Of a DNA stretch of 64,000 nucleotides, positions 23,813 to 31,431 are shown in pieces (the stretch's first letter is position 1; every line of letters starts with the position of its first letter). This DNA comes from Brachybacterium timonense (lineage in GTDB: Bacteria; Actinomycetota; Actinomycetes; Actinomycetales; Dermabacteraceae): contig NZ_LT984895.1 of the NCBI RefSeq assembly GCF_900258505.1, positions 22,622 through 86,621 on the forward strand, in the 5' to 3' direction. A model generated the notes under the pieces. The model had not been told where the DNA came from. It did no database searches and saw nothing but the letters and a program-made list of their open reading frames with translations. A program made the position numbers and the translations under genes.

Positions 23813-23954
23813 GGGCGACAACGCTGGCGAGCAGCACGGCGACGACAGTGCCGACACCGCGGCCACAACAACGATGACCCGGGAAGCCGATACCGAGCAT
23901 ACGTGATACCGCCAGTTCCACCTACCCCGGCGCTCGCCTTCCCCGTGCTCGCCC

Positions 23955-24021
23955 CCGCGAACTTGGTGCGTAGCGCACCCCATCCGGCACTTTTGGCATG
24001 CACTGCGCACCAAGTTCGCGG
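23955..24021. repeat. 16 bp perfect inverted repeat, 35 base loop
   Basis: CCGCGAACTTGGTGCG at 23955-23970 is exactly complementary to CGCACCAAGTTCGCGG at 24006-24021. The loop is partly symmetric (GTAGCGCACC and GGCATGCACTG). It lies between divergent genes, far from either start, so it is not an obvious terminator. It may be a mobile palindromic repeat or a protein-binding site. Confidence 0.85.
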
Positions 24022-24075
24022 AAAGACGGAAAGACGGAACGGTGGAAAGACGGAAAGACGGAAAGGCGGAAAGGC
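24020..24075. repeat. 8 bp microsatellite GGAAAGAC, seven units
   Basis: Seven consecutive 8 bp units: GGAAAGAC four times, GGAAAGGC twice and one GGAACGGT. It starts at the last base pairs of the inverted repeat and lies 80 bp before the HsmA-like gene start. Purine-rich strand asymmetry stands out against the surrounding GC-rich DNA. Length change by slippage could alter promoter spacing of the gene downstream. Confidence 0.9.
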
Positions 24076-24157
24076 GGCTGTCAGAACAGTCCACGCAGGT
24101 CAGAGCTCAATCAAACGGTTGATCCGCGCGAGCCGCGGCGAGCGGAGCATTCATGTC

Positions 24158-24541
24158 ATGTTGATCGCAGCCATTGTCCTCATCACGCTTGCTCTCGCCT
24201 TCTACACGACTGGCGTCTGGACCGAGAATCGCGCCGGTCGCCTGCGTCGCTCTCATGTCGCGCTGTTCCTTACGGGGCTGGTGTTCGACACCTCCGGCAC
24301 GGCGGTCATGACCGTCATCGCGCGAAGCGGCACCGTCCAAACCACTGTGCTGAACCAGATCATGTCGGTCACCGGTCTACTCGCCCTGATCCTCATGGCC
24401 GTGCACGCCGTGTGGGCGGTCGTCGTCCTGATCCGCGCACGTGAGCATGAGCTGGCAATCTTCCACCGGTTCTCCGTTGCTGTCTGGGTCGTCTGGTTGA
24501 TCCCCTACGTCACGGGAATGCTCGGCTCGATGATCGGCTGA
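24158..24541 (+). CDS. HsmA/TIGR03987-family small membrane protein
   Basis: The 127-residue protein starts at ATG 24158; longer upstream reading is repetitive and non-coding. It has four membrane segments: MLIAAIVLITLALAFYTTGVW, HVALFLTGLVFDTSGTAVMTV, IMSVTGLLALILMAVHAVWAVVVLI and FSVAVWVVWLIPYVTGML. The combination LVFDTSGT with an HAVWA helix and a Phe-His-Arg-Phe-Ser loop is characteristic of the family. Function is unknown. It stands alone. Downstream, its stop-codon region is echoed 38 bp later (GATGATCGGCTGAAGTC versus GATGGTCGGCTAATGTC). Confidence 0.8.
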   Translation: MLIAAIVLITLALAFYTTGVWTENRAGRLRRSHVALFLTGLVFDTSGTAVMTVIARSGTVQTTVLNQIMSVTGLLALILMAVHAVWAVVVLIRAREHELAIFHRFSVAVWVVWLIPYVTGMLGSMIG

Positions 24542-24583
24542 AGTCCTCAACGTCGATACCCGGCGCGATGGTCGGCTAATGTC
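24529..24583. repeat. 38 bp-period echo of the HsmA gene end
   Basis: GATGATCGGCTGAAGTC (24529-24545, containing the stop codon) matches GATGGTCGGCTAATGTC (24567-24583) at 14 of 17 positions. It is a weaker, older-looking member of the stop-codon-linked repeats. Confidence 0.55.
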
Positions 24584-24810
24584 GCTACGGAGATGCCCGT
24601 CTCGACGACCAGCTGACACCCACTACAACGATGCCCCGCATGACGCCGTTGTCGCCTTTATCCGACCCCAGAGGGGACCAGGCTTCCTCCCCTGCCGACG
24701 CCTCCGGGCGAGCCAGCGATGAACCCACGCGCTGGGGTGCCCCCGCTCACACCGCTGCTGCCCGCCCCGACGCATGCGACGAACTGGCTGCGCAGACGAC
24801 GAAAGACACC

Positions 24811-25476
24811 ATGAGCCCTGACTTGTCATCCGAACGCATGACATACATCGTGGGACAGCTCGAGGACCCACCCGGCGACCCGTTCACGCTGCTCGAGGCG
24901 TGGATGCGCGACGCATTCGCCCGCCGCGACAGCCACGGTGATCTGCCGGAGCCGACGGCAATGGTGCTCTCCACAGTGGCCGTGGGCGCTGATGGTGAGC
25001 CGGTTCCACGCTCGCGCACCGTGCTGCTGAAGTCCTGGGACGCCGACGGGTTCGTGTTCTACACGAACCGTGAGTCCGCGAAAGGGCGGGAGCTGGCGCG
25101 GCACGGATCAGCCGCGCTGCTGCTGCCGTGGTCGCCGCTGCAGCGACAGGTGCGGATCGAGGGCCGCGTGGAGCTGCTCGATGACGCCACGTCCGATCAG
25201 TACTTCGCGTCGCGTCCGCGCGGCTCGCAGCTGGGGGCGTGGGCCTCACGCCAGTCCTGGCCGATCGCCTCACGCGAGGATCTGGAGGCTGCCGTCAGCC
25301 GCGAGTCAGCCCGGTTCGAGGGGGCCGACGTGCCACGGCCTCCGCACTGGGGCGGGTACCGCGTGGCGCCGCGGAGGTTCGAGTTCTGGCAGGGTCGGCC
25401 AGATCGTCTGCACGACCGGTTCGCGTACGAGCCCAACGCCGACGGGACCTGGCGGACGCACCGCCTGCAGCCCTGA
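24811..25476 (+). CDS. pdxH: Pyridoxamine 5'-phosphate oxidase
   Basis: The 221-residue product starts at ATG 24811. PdxH signatures are in order: DPFTLLEAWMRDAF, PTAMVLSTVAVGADGEPVPRSRTVLLKSWD, GFVFYTNRESAKGREL (FMN site), WSPLQRQVRIEGRVELL, YFASRPRGSQLGAWASRQSWPI, and the C-terminal WGGYRVAPRRFEFWQGRPDRLHDRF. It oxidises pyridoxine or pyridoxamine phosphate to pyridoxal phosphate using FMN and oxygen, the last step of vitamin B6 salvage. No B6 gene is adjacent; the only possible partner in the window is the kinase at 7955-8755. The preceding 180 bp is also open in frame but low in coding character. Confidence 0.95.
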   Translation: MSPDLSSERMTYIVGQLEDPPGDPFTLLEAWMRDAFARRDSHGDLPEPTAMVLSTVAVGADGEPVPRSRTVLLKSWDADGFVFYTNRESAKGRELARHGSAALLLPWSPLQRQVRIEGRVELLDDATSDQYFASRPRGSQLGAWASRQSWPIASREDLEAAVSRESARFEGADVPRPPHWGGYRVAPRRFEFWQGRPDRLHDRFAYEPNADGTWRTHRLQP

Positions 25477-25674
25477 CCTGTCACGGCGAGGGCGTCGGGC
25501 GCACCACGCACCAAGCCCCGACACGGCTCCTCGGATCCGTCGCGGCAGGGGCGGGGGACCACCCGCCCGCACCTGACCTGCAACGGTGACCGCTGAGCGA
25601 CCGCTCGTTGAACATCTTGGGACAGCTTCACGCGCCCCCTCGTGGCCCATGCGGAGCCGCCCTAGCGTGAAGCC

Positions 25675-26148
25675 ATGAACACGCGGAGCCTGTCCATGCC
25701 CACTGCGGTGGGGCTCACCCCCGATGCCGGCTGGGAGCTGAATGTCGAGCGCGAGCTGCGTGCTCCGCTGGACGAGGTGTGGCAGCGCCTGGTCGCCGAA
25801 TGGCTGCCCGCGTGGCTGGGTGTGGCCTCCCTGCCGCAGATGGTCGGCGCTCCGATCGCGGACGCCCGCGGCCGAGTGCGCGGCCGCGTGGTGGGCTGTC
25901 ACGTGGGTCGCCGTGTACGTGTGCGCTGGACTCCGGCGGACCTCGATCACGAGACGGTGTTCCAGGTGACGATCGCTGAAGCCGTCGAGGGCACCACGAT
26001 CACCGTGCACCAGGAGCGGCTGCTGGGCCCCGCCGAACGTCAGGCACTGCTGGAGCGGTGGACGCGCATCCTGGATGATCTAGTCGCCGCGATCGCTGCG
26101 GAGACCGGCGCGATCCCGCAGATCACCGAGGACGACACCACCGCCTGA
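25675..26148 (+). CDS. SRPBCC/AHSA1-like protein
   Basis: The 157-residue product has a helix-grip pattern: WELNVERELRAPLDEVWQRLV (strand and helix), AWLGVASLPQMVGAPI, GRVVGCHVGRRVRVRWTPADLDHETVFQVTIAEAVEGTTITVHQERLLG (antiparallel strands), then a long C-terminal helix ERQALLERWTRILDDLVAAI. This fits the AHSA1 branch of the START/SRPBCC superfamily; many actinobacterial members sit near small regulators, but none is adjacent here. The ligand or role is unknown. It is convergent with the GH25 gene. Confidence 0.82.
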   Translation: MNTRSLSMPTAVGLTPDAGWELNVERELRAPLDEVWQRLVAEWLPAWLGVASLPQMVGAPIADARGRVRGRVVGCHVGRRVRVRWTPADLDHETVFQVTIAEAVEGTTITVHQERLLGPAERQALLERWTRILDDLVAAIAAETGAIPQITEDDTTA

Positions 26149-26276
26149 TCCCGTACGCGGAGCACCGACGCGCCCTGTCAGTCCCGGCTCGCAGGTTCCC
26201 CGGCCCCTATCCGCCCACCCGAGCCCCCAGCCTGAACACCAACGAGTACCGTCGGCCCTCCGCCCCACGTCAAGGC

Positions 26277-27125
26277 TCAGCCGTCACCCTGATCGAGTTT
26301 CGCCTGCTCACGCAGGACCTTGACGCGCAGCACGTCGATGTCCACCGGACCGTCAATACCTGCAACGCGCCCGTCGAAGCGCAGCTGCCACACCGCCCAA
26401 TCCTGCTGAGAGGGTCGGCCTCCGTCAGAGAACAGCCAGTCAGGCCGCCCCTGCGCAACGGACAAGCCGTAGTGGCTGCGCCACTCGCGCGAGGAGTAGA
26501 TCACGGCGCGACGGCCCCATGCCTTCTCGACGACGCTGAGGAAGTCCGCGATTTCCTGCTCAGCATGGTCGGCCTCGGGGCGTTCATCGCATGCGCCGTC
26601 GAACTCGAGATCCAGGGCCGGTGGCAGCGCAGCGTCGTCGGGCGGTGCCGCGGCGAGAAAGTCTGCGGCCTGGTCAGCGCCGGGTGAGCAGAGCGTGAAG
26701 TAGTGGTAGGCACCGACGGTGACCCCGGCATCGCGCGCCCCGGTCCAGTTCGTAGCGAACTGCGAGTCGGTGTGCCCGCTACCTTCGGTGGCTTTGATGT
26801 AGGCGAATGTCACCCCGTCGGCGGCCGCCGCGGTCCAGTCGATCTGCTTCTGGTGGGCGGAGACGTCGATGCCGATGGCTTCGTCGGCGCCCGCCTCGAT
26901 TCCGTCCGGCAGCTGATCGCGGATCGGGGCCGCAGCAGGAACCGCCGGAACGGTCATCACGGCATCGTGCCCGGCCGCGTCCCGGCTCGGCGCCTGGTCG
27001 TCGTCCCGGCCGGGCCGAAGCAGCAACACCGTGCAGGACCCGACCAGCGTGAGCACCAGCACCACGAGAAGTGCGATCGCCGTGCGCTGACGGCGCCGAA
27101 CCTGAGCGCGGGTGAAGCGGGCCAT
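26277..27125 (-). CDS. GH25 (muramidase/lysozyme) with N-terminal membrane anchor
   Basis: The 282-residue product starts at ATG 27125. RRQRTAIALLVVLVLTLVGSCTVLLL is a single signal-anchor or signal segment. The catalytic domain from about residue 85 shows the GH25 hallmarks: GIDVSAHQKQIDW (catalytic Asp), VTFAYIKATEGSGHTD, NWTGARDAGVTVGAYHYF, LPPALDLEFDG (the DxE pair), AVIYSSREW, and DWAVWQLRFDGRVAGIDGPVDIDV. It cleaves N-acetylmuramyl linkages in peptidoglycan and so probably acts in wall turnover. It follows the amidotransferase gene by 26 bp on the same strand, so they may be co-transcribed. Confidence 0.9.
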   Translation of the reverse strand: MARFTRAQVRRRQRTAIALLVVLVLTLVGSCTVLLLRPGRDDDQAPSRDAAGHDAVMTVPAVPAAAPIRDQLPDGIEAGADEAIGIDVSAHQKQIDWTAAAADGVTFAYIKATEGSGHTDSQFATNWTGARDAGVTVGAYHYFTLCSPGADQAADFLAAAPPDDAALPPALDLEFDGACDERPEADHAEQEIADFLSVVEKAWGRRAVIYSSREWRSHYGLSVAQGRPDWLFSDGGRPSQQDWAVWQLRFDGRVAGIDGPVDIDVLRVKVLREQAKLDQGDG

Positions 27126-27151
27126 GTCCTCAGCGGGTCCTCGGGCGGTCC

Positions 27152-27889
27152 TCAGCGGGCGAACAGCGTCACGAAGGCGCGCAGCAACCGATCCGTGTGG
27201 TCGATACGGCCAGAGCGCAGGCGTTCGACGGTGGCGTGGAAGGTGCCGGGGGAGGTGTAGCCGTGGTCGCGGTAGGCACTGAGCCGGTCGATCAGGCCGG
27301 GCACATCGAGCTCGGGGTGGAACTGGGTGGCGTACTGGCGGGTGCCGATGCGGAACATCTGCACGGGCGCGTTCTGCCCGGTGGCCAGCAGGGTCGCATG
27401 CTCGGGCAGGCGCGAGATCGCCTCCTTGTGGCCCACGATCCCGTGGAACGTACGTGGCAGACCGGAGGCCCGCAGCAGCGGATCGGCTTCGCCCTCTTCG
27501 GTCATGGTGATGGGGACGATGCCGACGAGTTCTCCGTACTGCCGATCGACCACGCCGCCCTGGTGCAGCCCGAGGGTGCCCACGCCGTAGCAGGCGCCGA
27601 AGAACGGGATGTCCTGCTCGATCACCCGGTCGAGCATGCCGCTGAGCGCGAACTCGGCGCGGCGCTGCGCTGCGGATTTCTCGTCGGGGTGGTCCGAGGA
27701 GTTGTACGGGCTGCCGCCCAGGATGATGCCGGAGAACGCGTCCGCGGAGATCTCGGGCAGCTCCTGCTGGTCGAGGCGCACCCACTGCAGATCGGGCTCC
27801 GCCAGCCCGGTGAAGCGGATGAAGGCATCGTGCTCGAGGCGGACGACCTCGTCCTCCGGGCGCGTGGTGATCAGCAGGAATGGTTGCAC
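27152..27889 (-). CDS. Class I glutamine amidotransferase-like protein (GuaA-type)
   Basis: The 245-residue product starts at GTG 27889 (VQPFLLITTRP), matching the family N-terminus; the upstream in-frame stretch overlaps the divergent gene. The nucleophile elbow is FFGACYGVGTLG (Cys) and the His-Glu dyad is in ATQFHPELDV. GIILGGSPYNSSD is the oxyanion GGP-type loop. Stand-alone GATase proteins of this type release ammonia from glutamine or hydrolyse gamma-glutamyl compounds. The synthetase half of GMP synthase is absent, so the physiological substrate is unknown. It precedes the GH25 gene. Confidence 0.87.
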   Translation of the reverse strand: MQPFLLITTRPEDEVVRLEHDAFIRFTGLAEPDLQWVRLDQQELPEISADAFSGIILGGSPYNSSDHPDEKSAAQRRAEFALSGMLDRVIEQDIPFFGACYGVGTLGLHQGGVVDRQYGELVGIVPITMTEEGEADPLLRASGLPRTFHGIVGHKEAISRLPEHATLLATGQNAPVQMFRIGTRQYATQFHPELDVPGLIDRLSAYRDHGYTSPGTFHATVERLRSGRIDHTDRLLRAFVTLFAR

Positions 27890-28019
27890 GGAGGCATCGT
27901 AGCCGCGCGGCCGGATATCGTGGCGGCGGCGGGCCTGCTGGCGATGATGCCGCGTACCCTGGCCCGTCGGCCGATGCGGCGCCTGCTGGCACCGCCCTCT
28001 GCCCTCGAAGGAGCTTCCC

Positions 28020-29603
28020 ATGTCTGCCGCTGACACCACGCACCCGCACCCGTCGCGTTCGCTGGATCCCGAGGCGCTGGCTCATGTGGCCGCGATAGTG
28101 CCCGGTTGGCTCGAGGATGTGCGCTTCAGCCGCCGCCAGTCCGGTCTGCAGGCGGCTATCTGGTATGACGGCGAGGTCGTGGCGAATGTTGCCGTCGGCG
28201 ATGCCGATATGGAGGCGTCGACCCCGCTGCTGCCGACGCACCGCCTGCGGATCGCCTCCCATTCGAAGATGTTCACGGCTCTGGCGGTGATGCGTCTGGT
28301 GGAGCGTGGCCGTCTGCGGCTTGATGACACTGTCGGCGAGCGCGTCGCTGCGCTGGCCGACTCGCCTGTCGCTGATCGCACCCTGCGGGATCTGCTCTCG
28401 CATTCGGCGGGCATCTCCCGGGACTCGACGGATTCACGCTGGTGGCGCCTGGGCACCCCGTTCCCTGTCCGCCGTCAGCTGCTGGAGCTGTGCCGTTCAC
28501 ACGCCGTGGTGACCGAGCCGGGCGTGCACCTGCAGTACTCCAACATCGGTTACGGCATCCTGGGCCTGGTGATCGAGGAGGCCACCGACGCGCCGTTCGC
28601 GGAGGCGGTCACGGAGCTGGTGCTGGAGCCGGTGGGCATCGACGAGATCGGCCCGGACCTGCCGTCGGACGCCGCAGGCCCCGAGCAGGCCGACGGTTTC
28701 GCGCTCGGCCACACCGCAATGCTCCACGGTCCGCGGCGCCCCGTCGAACAGATCCCCACGGGTGCTCTCGCTGCCGCGACCGGGTTCTGGGCCACCGCCT
28801 CCGCTATCGCATGCTTCGCCGGTGAGGTGCTGACCCACGATGCGCTGCTGCAGCCACGGTCGTTGCGGGAGATGCGCCGACGGGTCTGGACGGTGCGCGA
28901 CGGTGGCCACTACGGACTGGGCCTGCAGGAAGGCAGGTTCCATGGTTTCGCGGCGATCGGCCACTCCGGTGGTTTCCCGACGGGCCTCACACGCACCTGG
29001 GCGGTGCCCCGCGAACGCCTGGCGGTCAGCGTGCTGGGCACGGCCGTGGATGCGCCCAGTTCTGAGCTCGCGGTCGGGATCCTGGGCCTGGTGGCACTCG
29101 CCGCCGGCCGCCCTGCCCCAGAAGCGGACTCCTGGGAGGGCGCGGCGGCGCTCGGCGGGGCCAGCGATGGGCGGGAACGTCCCGCTGTGCTCTCGGAGCA
29201 GGACCCGGTGAGGATCCATGACCGACAGCTCGACGGCGCCGACGTTGCCGCCCTGGTTGAGGGCACCTATGACTCGCTGTGGGGGCGCAGCCGCATCGCC
29301 CGTATCGGGGATCGCCTGTTCTGCCTGGACGGTGCCGCCACCGATCCCGCGAGCACCGCCTTGGAGCTCGCACTGGATGGTGTGCAGGAGGATCCGATCA
29401 CCCCGGGCGCACGCTGCATCCGGCTGATGACCTGGGGTGATGCGGGCTATGGAACGTGGGCGGAGCCGCTGCTGGCACGGGTGGCCGATGAATCCGGTTC
29501 ACTGCGCTGCACGGGTGTGATCGACACCGGGCAGGTGCTCACGCCTTCCGACGAGTTCGTCATGCCGGATCGGGTGGTGCGACCCCGGGGCGGTGCACTC
29601 TGA
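28020..29603 (+). CDS. Serine hydrolase of the class C beta-lactamase/penicillin-binding family
   Basis: The 527-residue product has the three class C motifs: S-x-x-K in RIASHSKMFTAL (near residue 80), Y-x-N in LQYSNIGYGI, and H-S-G-G in GHSGGFPTGL. The catalytic domain is about 370 residues. The extra ~150 residue C-terminal part (VAALVEGTYDSLWGRSRIARIGDRLF) resembles the beta-barrel lipocalin-like tail of related peptidases and esterases. No signal peptide is visible, so it is probably cytoplasmic and more likely an esterase or D-aminopeptidase than a resistance beta-lactamase. ATG 28020 overlaps the promoter side of the divergent amidotransferase gene. Confidence 0.85.
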   Translation: MSAADTTHPHPSRSLDPEALAHVAAIVPGWLEDVRFSRRQSGLQAAIWYDGEVVANVAVGDADMEASTPLLPTHRLRIASHSKMFTALAVMRLVERGRLRLDDTVGERVAALADSPVADRTLRDLLSHSAGISRDSTDSRWWRLGTPFPVRRQLLELCRSHAVVTEPGVHLQYSNIGYGILGLVIEEATDAPFAEAVTELVLEPVGIDEIGPDLPSDAAGPEQADGFALGHTAMLHGPRRPVEQIPTGALAAATGFWATASAIACFAGEVLTHDALLQPRSLREMRRRVWTVRDGGHYGLGLQEGRFHGFAAIGHSGGFPTGLTRTWAVPRERLAVSVLGTAVDAPSSELAVGILGLVALAAGRPAPEADSWEGAAALGGASDGRERPAVLSEQDPVRIHDRQLDGADVAALVEGTYDSLWGRSRIARIGDRLFCLDGAATDPASTALELALDGVQEDPITPGARCIRLMTWGDAGYGTWAEPLLARVADESGSLRCTGVIDTGQVLTPSDEFVMPDRVVRPRGGAL

Positions 29604-29633
29604 CGTGAGTGCGAGTCGCTGAACCGCCCGGCT

Positions 29634-30389
29634 TCAGCCGAGGAGTGGTGCGCCCAGGCGGGCGCGCAGTGCAGGGGTCAGGCCGTGCACCTGCACGTCG
29701 ACGGCGGGGCGCCGCAGCCGCTCGGGGGTGACCATGAAGCGCTGCATCATCTTGCGCACACCGTTCTCCTCGATCACTTCGAAGCCGTTGTCGGCGTATC
29801 CGGCGCCGCGGGAGACGCCGTAAGAACGCATGTTCCCCACCACGGCGGAGGTCTCCGCGCGCTCGGCACCGAGATGGTCGAAAGCAACCACGAGCACGGC
29901 CTGCCGCATGAGCTTGCCGATGCCCTTGCCGTGCTCAGCGAGGGTGAGCCAGGAGCCGGTGTTCACCGTGCGGCGCACGGCGAAGTGCTTCGCGGCCACG
30001 TCCTGCATACCGATCAGCGCACCGTCACGAAACACCCCGAAACTGAGCGTCCAGTCCTCGGGGCTGAGCTCGGCGCGCAGGCGCCACTGAAACTGCACAG
30101 CGTTGCGCACACGCTCGTCGGCGTCCACGGCGTACCAGGGGAACACCAGGTCAGAGGTGGGGTCTTCGAACACAGGCCGACGCAGCAGCGCCGCATACGC
30201 GGGCAGGTCCGTATCGCGCAGCAGGCGCAGGGTGACGTCGTCTGCGGTGATGCTGAGACCGAAGGGCTCGAAGCAGTCGACCAGGGTGCTCTCCGATGGG
30301 GCCGACGGGGCTGCGTCCTTCGCTCCAGACAGATCGGGGCGGCCCTGCCTGCCCCGGTCCTGGCCGTCGGGCTCGTCGTGCGTGTGCAT
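29634..30389 (-). CDS. GNAT-family N-acetyltransferase
   Basis: The 251-residue product is longer than a minimal GNAT. The acyl-CoA loop is LTLAEHGKGIGKLMRQAVLVVAFDHLGAERAE (Q/RxxGxG/A form: HGKGIGK). Upstream strands are VTLRLLRDTDLPAYAALLRRP and WTLSFGVFRDGALIGMQDV, and VVGNMRSYGVSRGAGY gives the N-x-x-S motif of the RimJ-like branch. The first 40 residues are polar (QDRGRQGRPD), and the true start may be internal. The substrate may be a protein N-terminus or small molecule. It is convergent with the serine hydrolase (30 bp gap) and divergent from pcp. Confidence 0.82.
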   Translation of the reverse strand: MHTHDEPDGQDRGRQGRPDLSGAKDAAPSAPSESTLVDCFEPFGLSITADDVTLRLLRDTDLPAYAALLRRPVFEDPTSDLVFPWYAVDADERVRNAVQFQWRLRAELSPEDWTLSFGVFRDGALIGMQDVAAKHFAVRRTVNTGSWLTLAEHGKGIGKLMRQAVLVVAFDHLGAERAETSAVVGNMRSYGVSRGAGYADNGFEVIEENGVRKMMQRFMVTPERLRRPAVDVQVHGLTPALRARLGAPLLG

Positions 30390-30493
30390 GGATCCAGAAT
30401 AGGGCGAGGGCCGCGCCGCCTAGGGTGCCGTGCACACGAACCATGCACACGATCGTCGGCATCGAGCCTGCCCGACATAGAAGGAGACCACCC

Positions 30494-31120
30494 ATGACGA
30501 CCGACGTTCTGCTGACCGGTTTCGCGCCCTTCGGGGGCGCGGCGACGAACGAGTCCTGGGAGGCTGTGCGCGCCGCCACACCCCTTCTGGACCATGAGGG
30601 CGTGCGGGTCGTGGGGCTCGAGCTGCCGGTCGAGTTCGCCCGGGCCGGGCAGATCCTCGAGGAGGCGATCGAGTCGCACCGGCCGCGCGTGGTGATCGCC
30701 GTGGGCCTGGCCGCGGGGCGGACGTCGGTCACGCCCGAGCGGGTGGCGATCAATGTGCGTGATGCACGCATCCCGGACAACGCCGGCGCCTCCCCTGTGG
30801 ATGAGCCCTGCGAGGTGGGTGGCCCGGTGGGTCGGTGGTCAACGCTGCCGATCAAGGCGATGGTGCAGGCCACCCGCGAGGACCTCGATCTGCCGGCTGC
30901 GGTGTCGCAGTCTGCGGGCACGTACGTGTGCAATGACGTGTTCTACCTGCTCATGGCACAGCTTGAGCGGCGCGCCGACGGGACTCGCGGCGGCTTCATC
31001 CATGTACCTGCCGCCACGGATCTTCCCGTGTCGGAGACGGCGCGGGCGCTCGCGCGAATGACGCAGGTGGCGCTCACACAGACGCAGGATGTGGCGCTCG
31101 CCGCAGGATCCGAACACTGA
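30494..31120 (+). CDS. pcp: Pyroglutamyl-peptidase I
   Basis: The 208-residue cysteine peptidase starts at ATG 30494 with AAGGAGA upstream. LLTGFAPFGGAATNESWEAV is the family N-terminus. The catalytic triad is visible: Glu in TSVTPERVAINV, Cys in GTYVCNDVFYLLM, His in GGFIHVPAAT. It removes N-terminal pyroglutamate from peptides in the cytoplasm. It is probably monocistronic; the downstream convergent region holds DnaA-box-like sites starting at the stop codon. Confidence 0.93.
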   Translation: MTTDVLLTGFAPFGGAATNESWEAVRAATPLLDHEGVRVVGLELPVEFARAGQILEEAIESHRPRVVIAVGLAAGRTSVTPERVAINVRDARIPDNAGASPVDEPCEVGGPVGRWSTLPIKAMVQATREDLDLPAAVSQSAGTYVCNDVFYLLMAQLERRADGTRGGFIHVPAATDLPVSETARALARMTQVALTQTQDVALAAGSEH

Positions 31121-31230
31121 TCCACAGGGTTGTGCACAGTCGTGGACGAATCACACCGGTGTGGTTCCCCAGTCCGCAGACATATCCCCAAAGTTATCCA
31201 CAATTGGGGAAGATGACATCGGTGTGATTC
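31118..31230. promoter_or_regulatory. DnaA-box cluster framed by inverted repeats
   Basis: The perfect DnaA box TTATCCACA is at 31194-31202. It is bracketed by CCCCAA (31186-31191) and TTGGGG (31204-31209). Weaker boxes are TGATCCACA (31118-31126) and TTGTGCACA (31130-31138). The near-palindrome GAATCACACCGGTGTGGTTC (31148-31167) and the matching reverse-oriented CATCGGTGTGATTC (31217-31230) frame the centre. The site lies between convergent genes, so it is not a promoter. It could be a DnaA-titrating or other chromosome-organisation site. No dnaA, dnaN or parAB is nearby, so oriC is unlikely. Confidence 0.55.
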
Positions 31231-31260
31231 GGTGGGCGACACGGTTGCGCGCGTGCTCCT

Positions 31261-31344
31261 GGCCCCTCGCGCACGGGGGCCGACGCATGCCGTACCCGGG
31301 CCCCGTCAACTGGGGACTCCGGGCCCCTCGCGCACGGGGGCCGA
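31261..31344. repeat. 61 bp-period duplication downstream of the rhomboid gene
   Basis: GGCCCCTCGCGCACGGGGGC plus CGA (23 bp) is identical at 31261-31283 and 31322-31344. The 38 bp between copies is unrelated. It lies about 90 bp beyond the rhomboid stop (31432). Each copy is itself partly palindromic (GCCCC/GGGGC). Confidence 0.88.
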
Positions 31345-31431
31345 GCTTCGTGAGCGGCGCGGGATTCTGCGCGCGGGGCAACGTTCCGCGGGCGGGGCGC
31401 AGCTCGGTCGTGAGAAACCGCGCAGGCCCTG

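Noticed and set aside
26277..28403. 708-codon fused protein on the minus strand
   Set aside because: The frame extends from the GH25 gene through the amidotransferase region in a different frame. The GH25 signal-anchor at ATG 27125 marks the true start.
31118..31230. Chromosomal origin of replication
   Set aside because: DnaA boxes are few and there is no dnaA, dnaN, rnpA or parAB nearby; the neighbours are pcp and a rhomboid gene.
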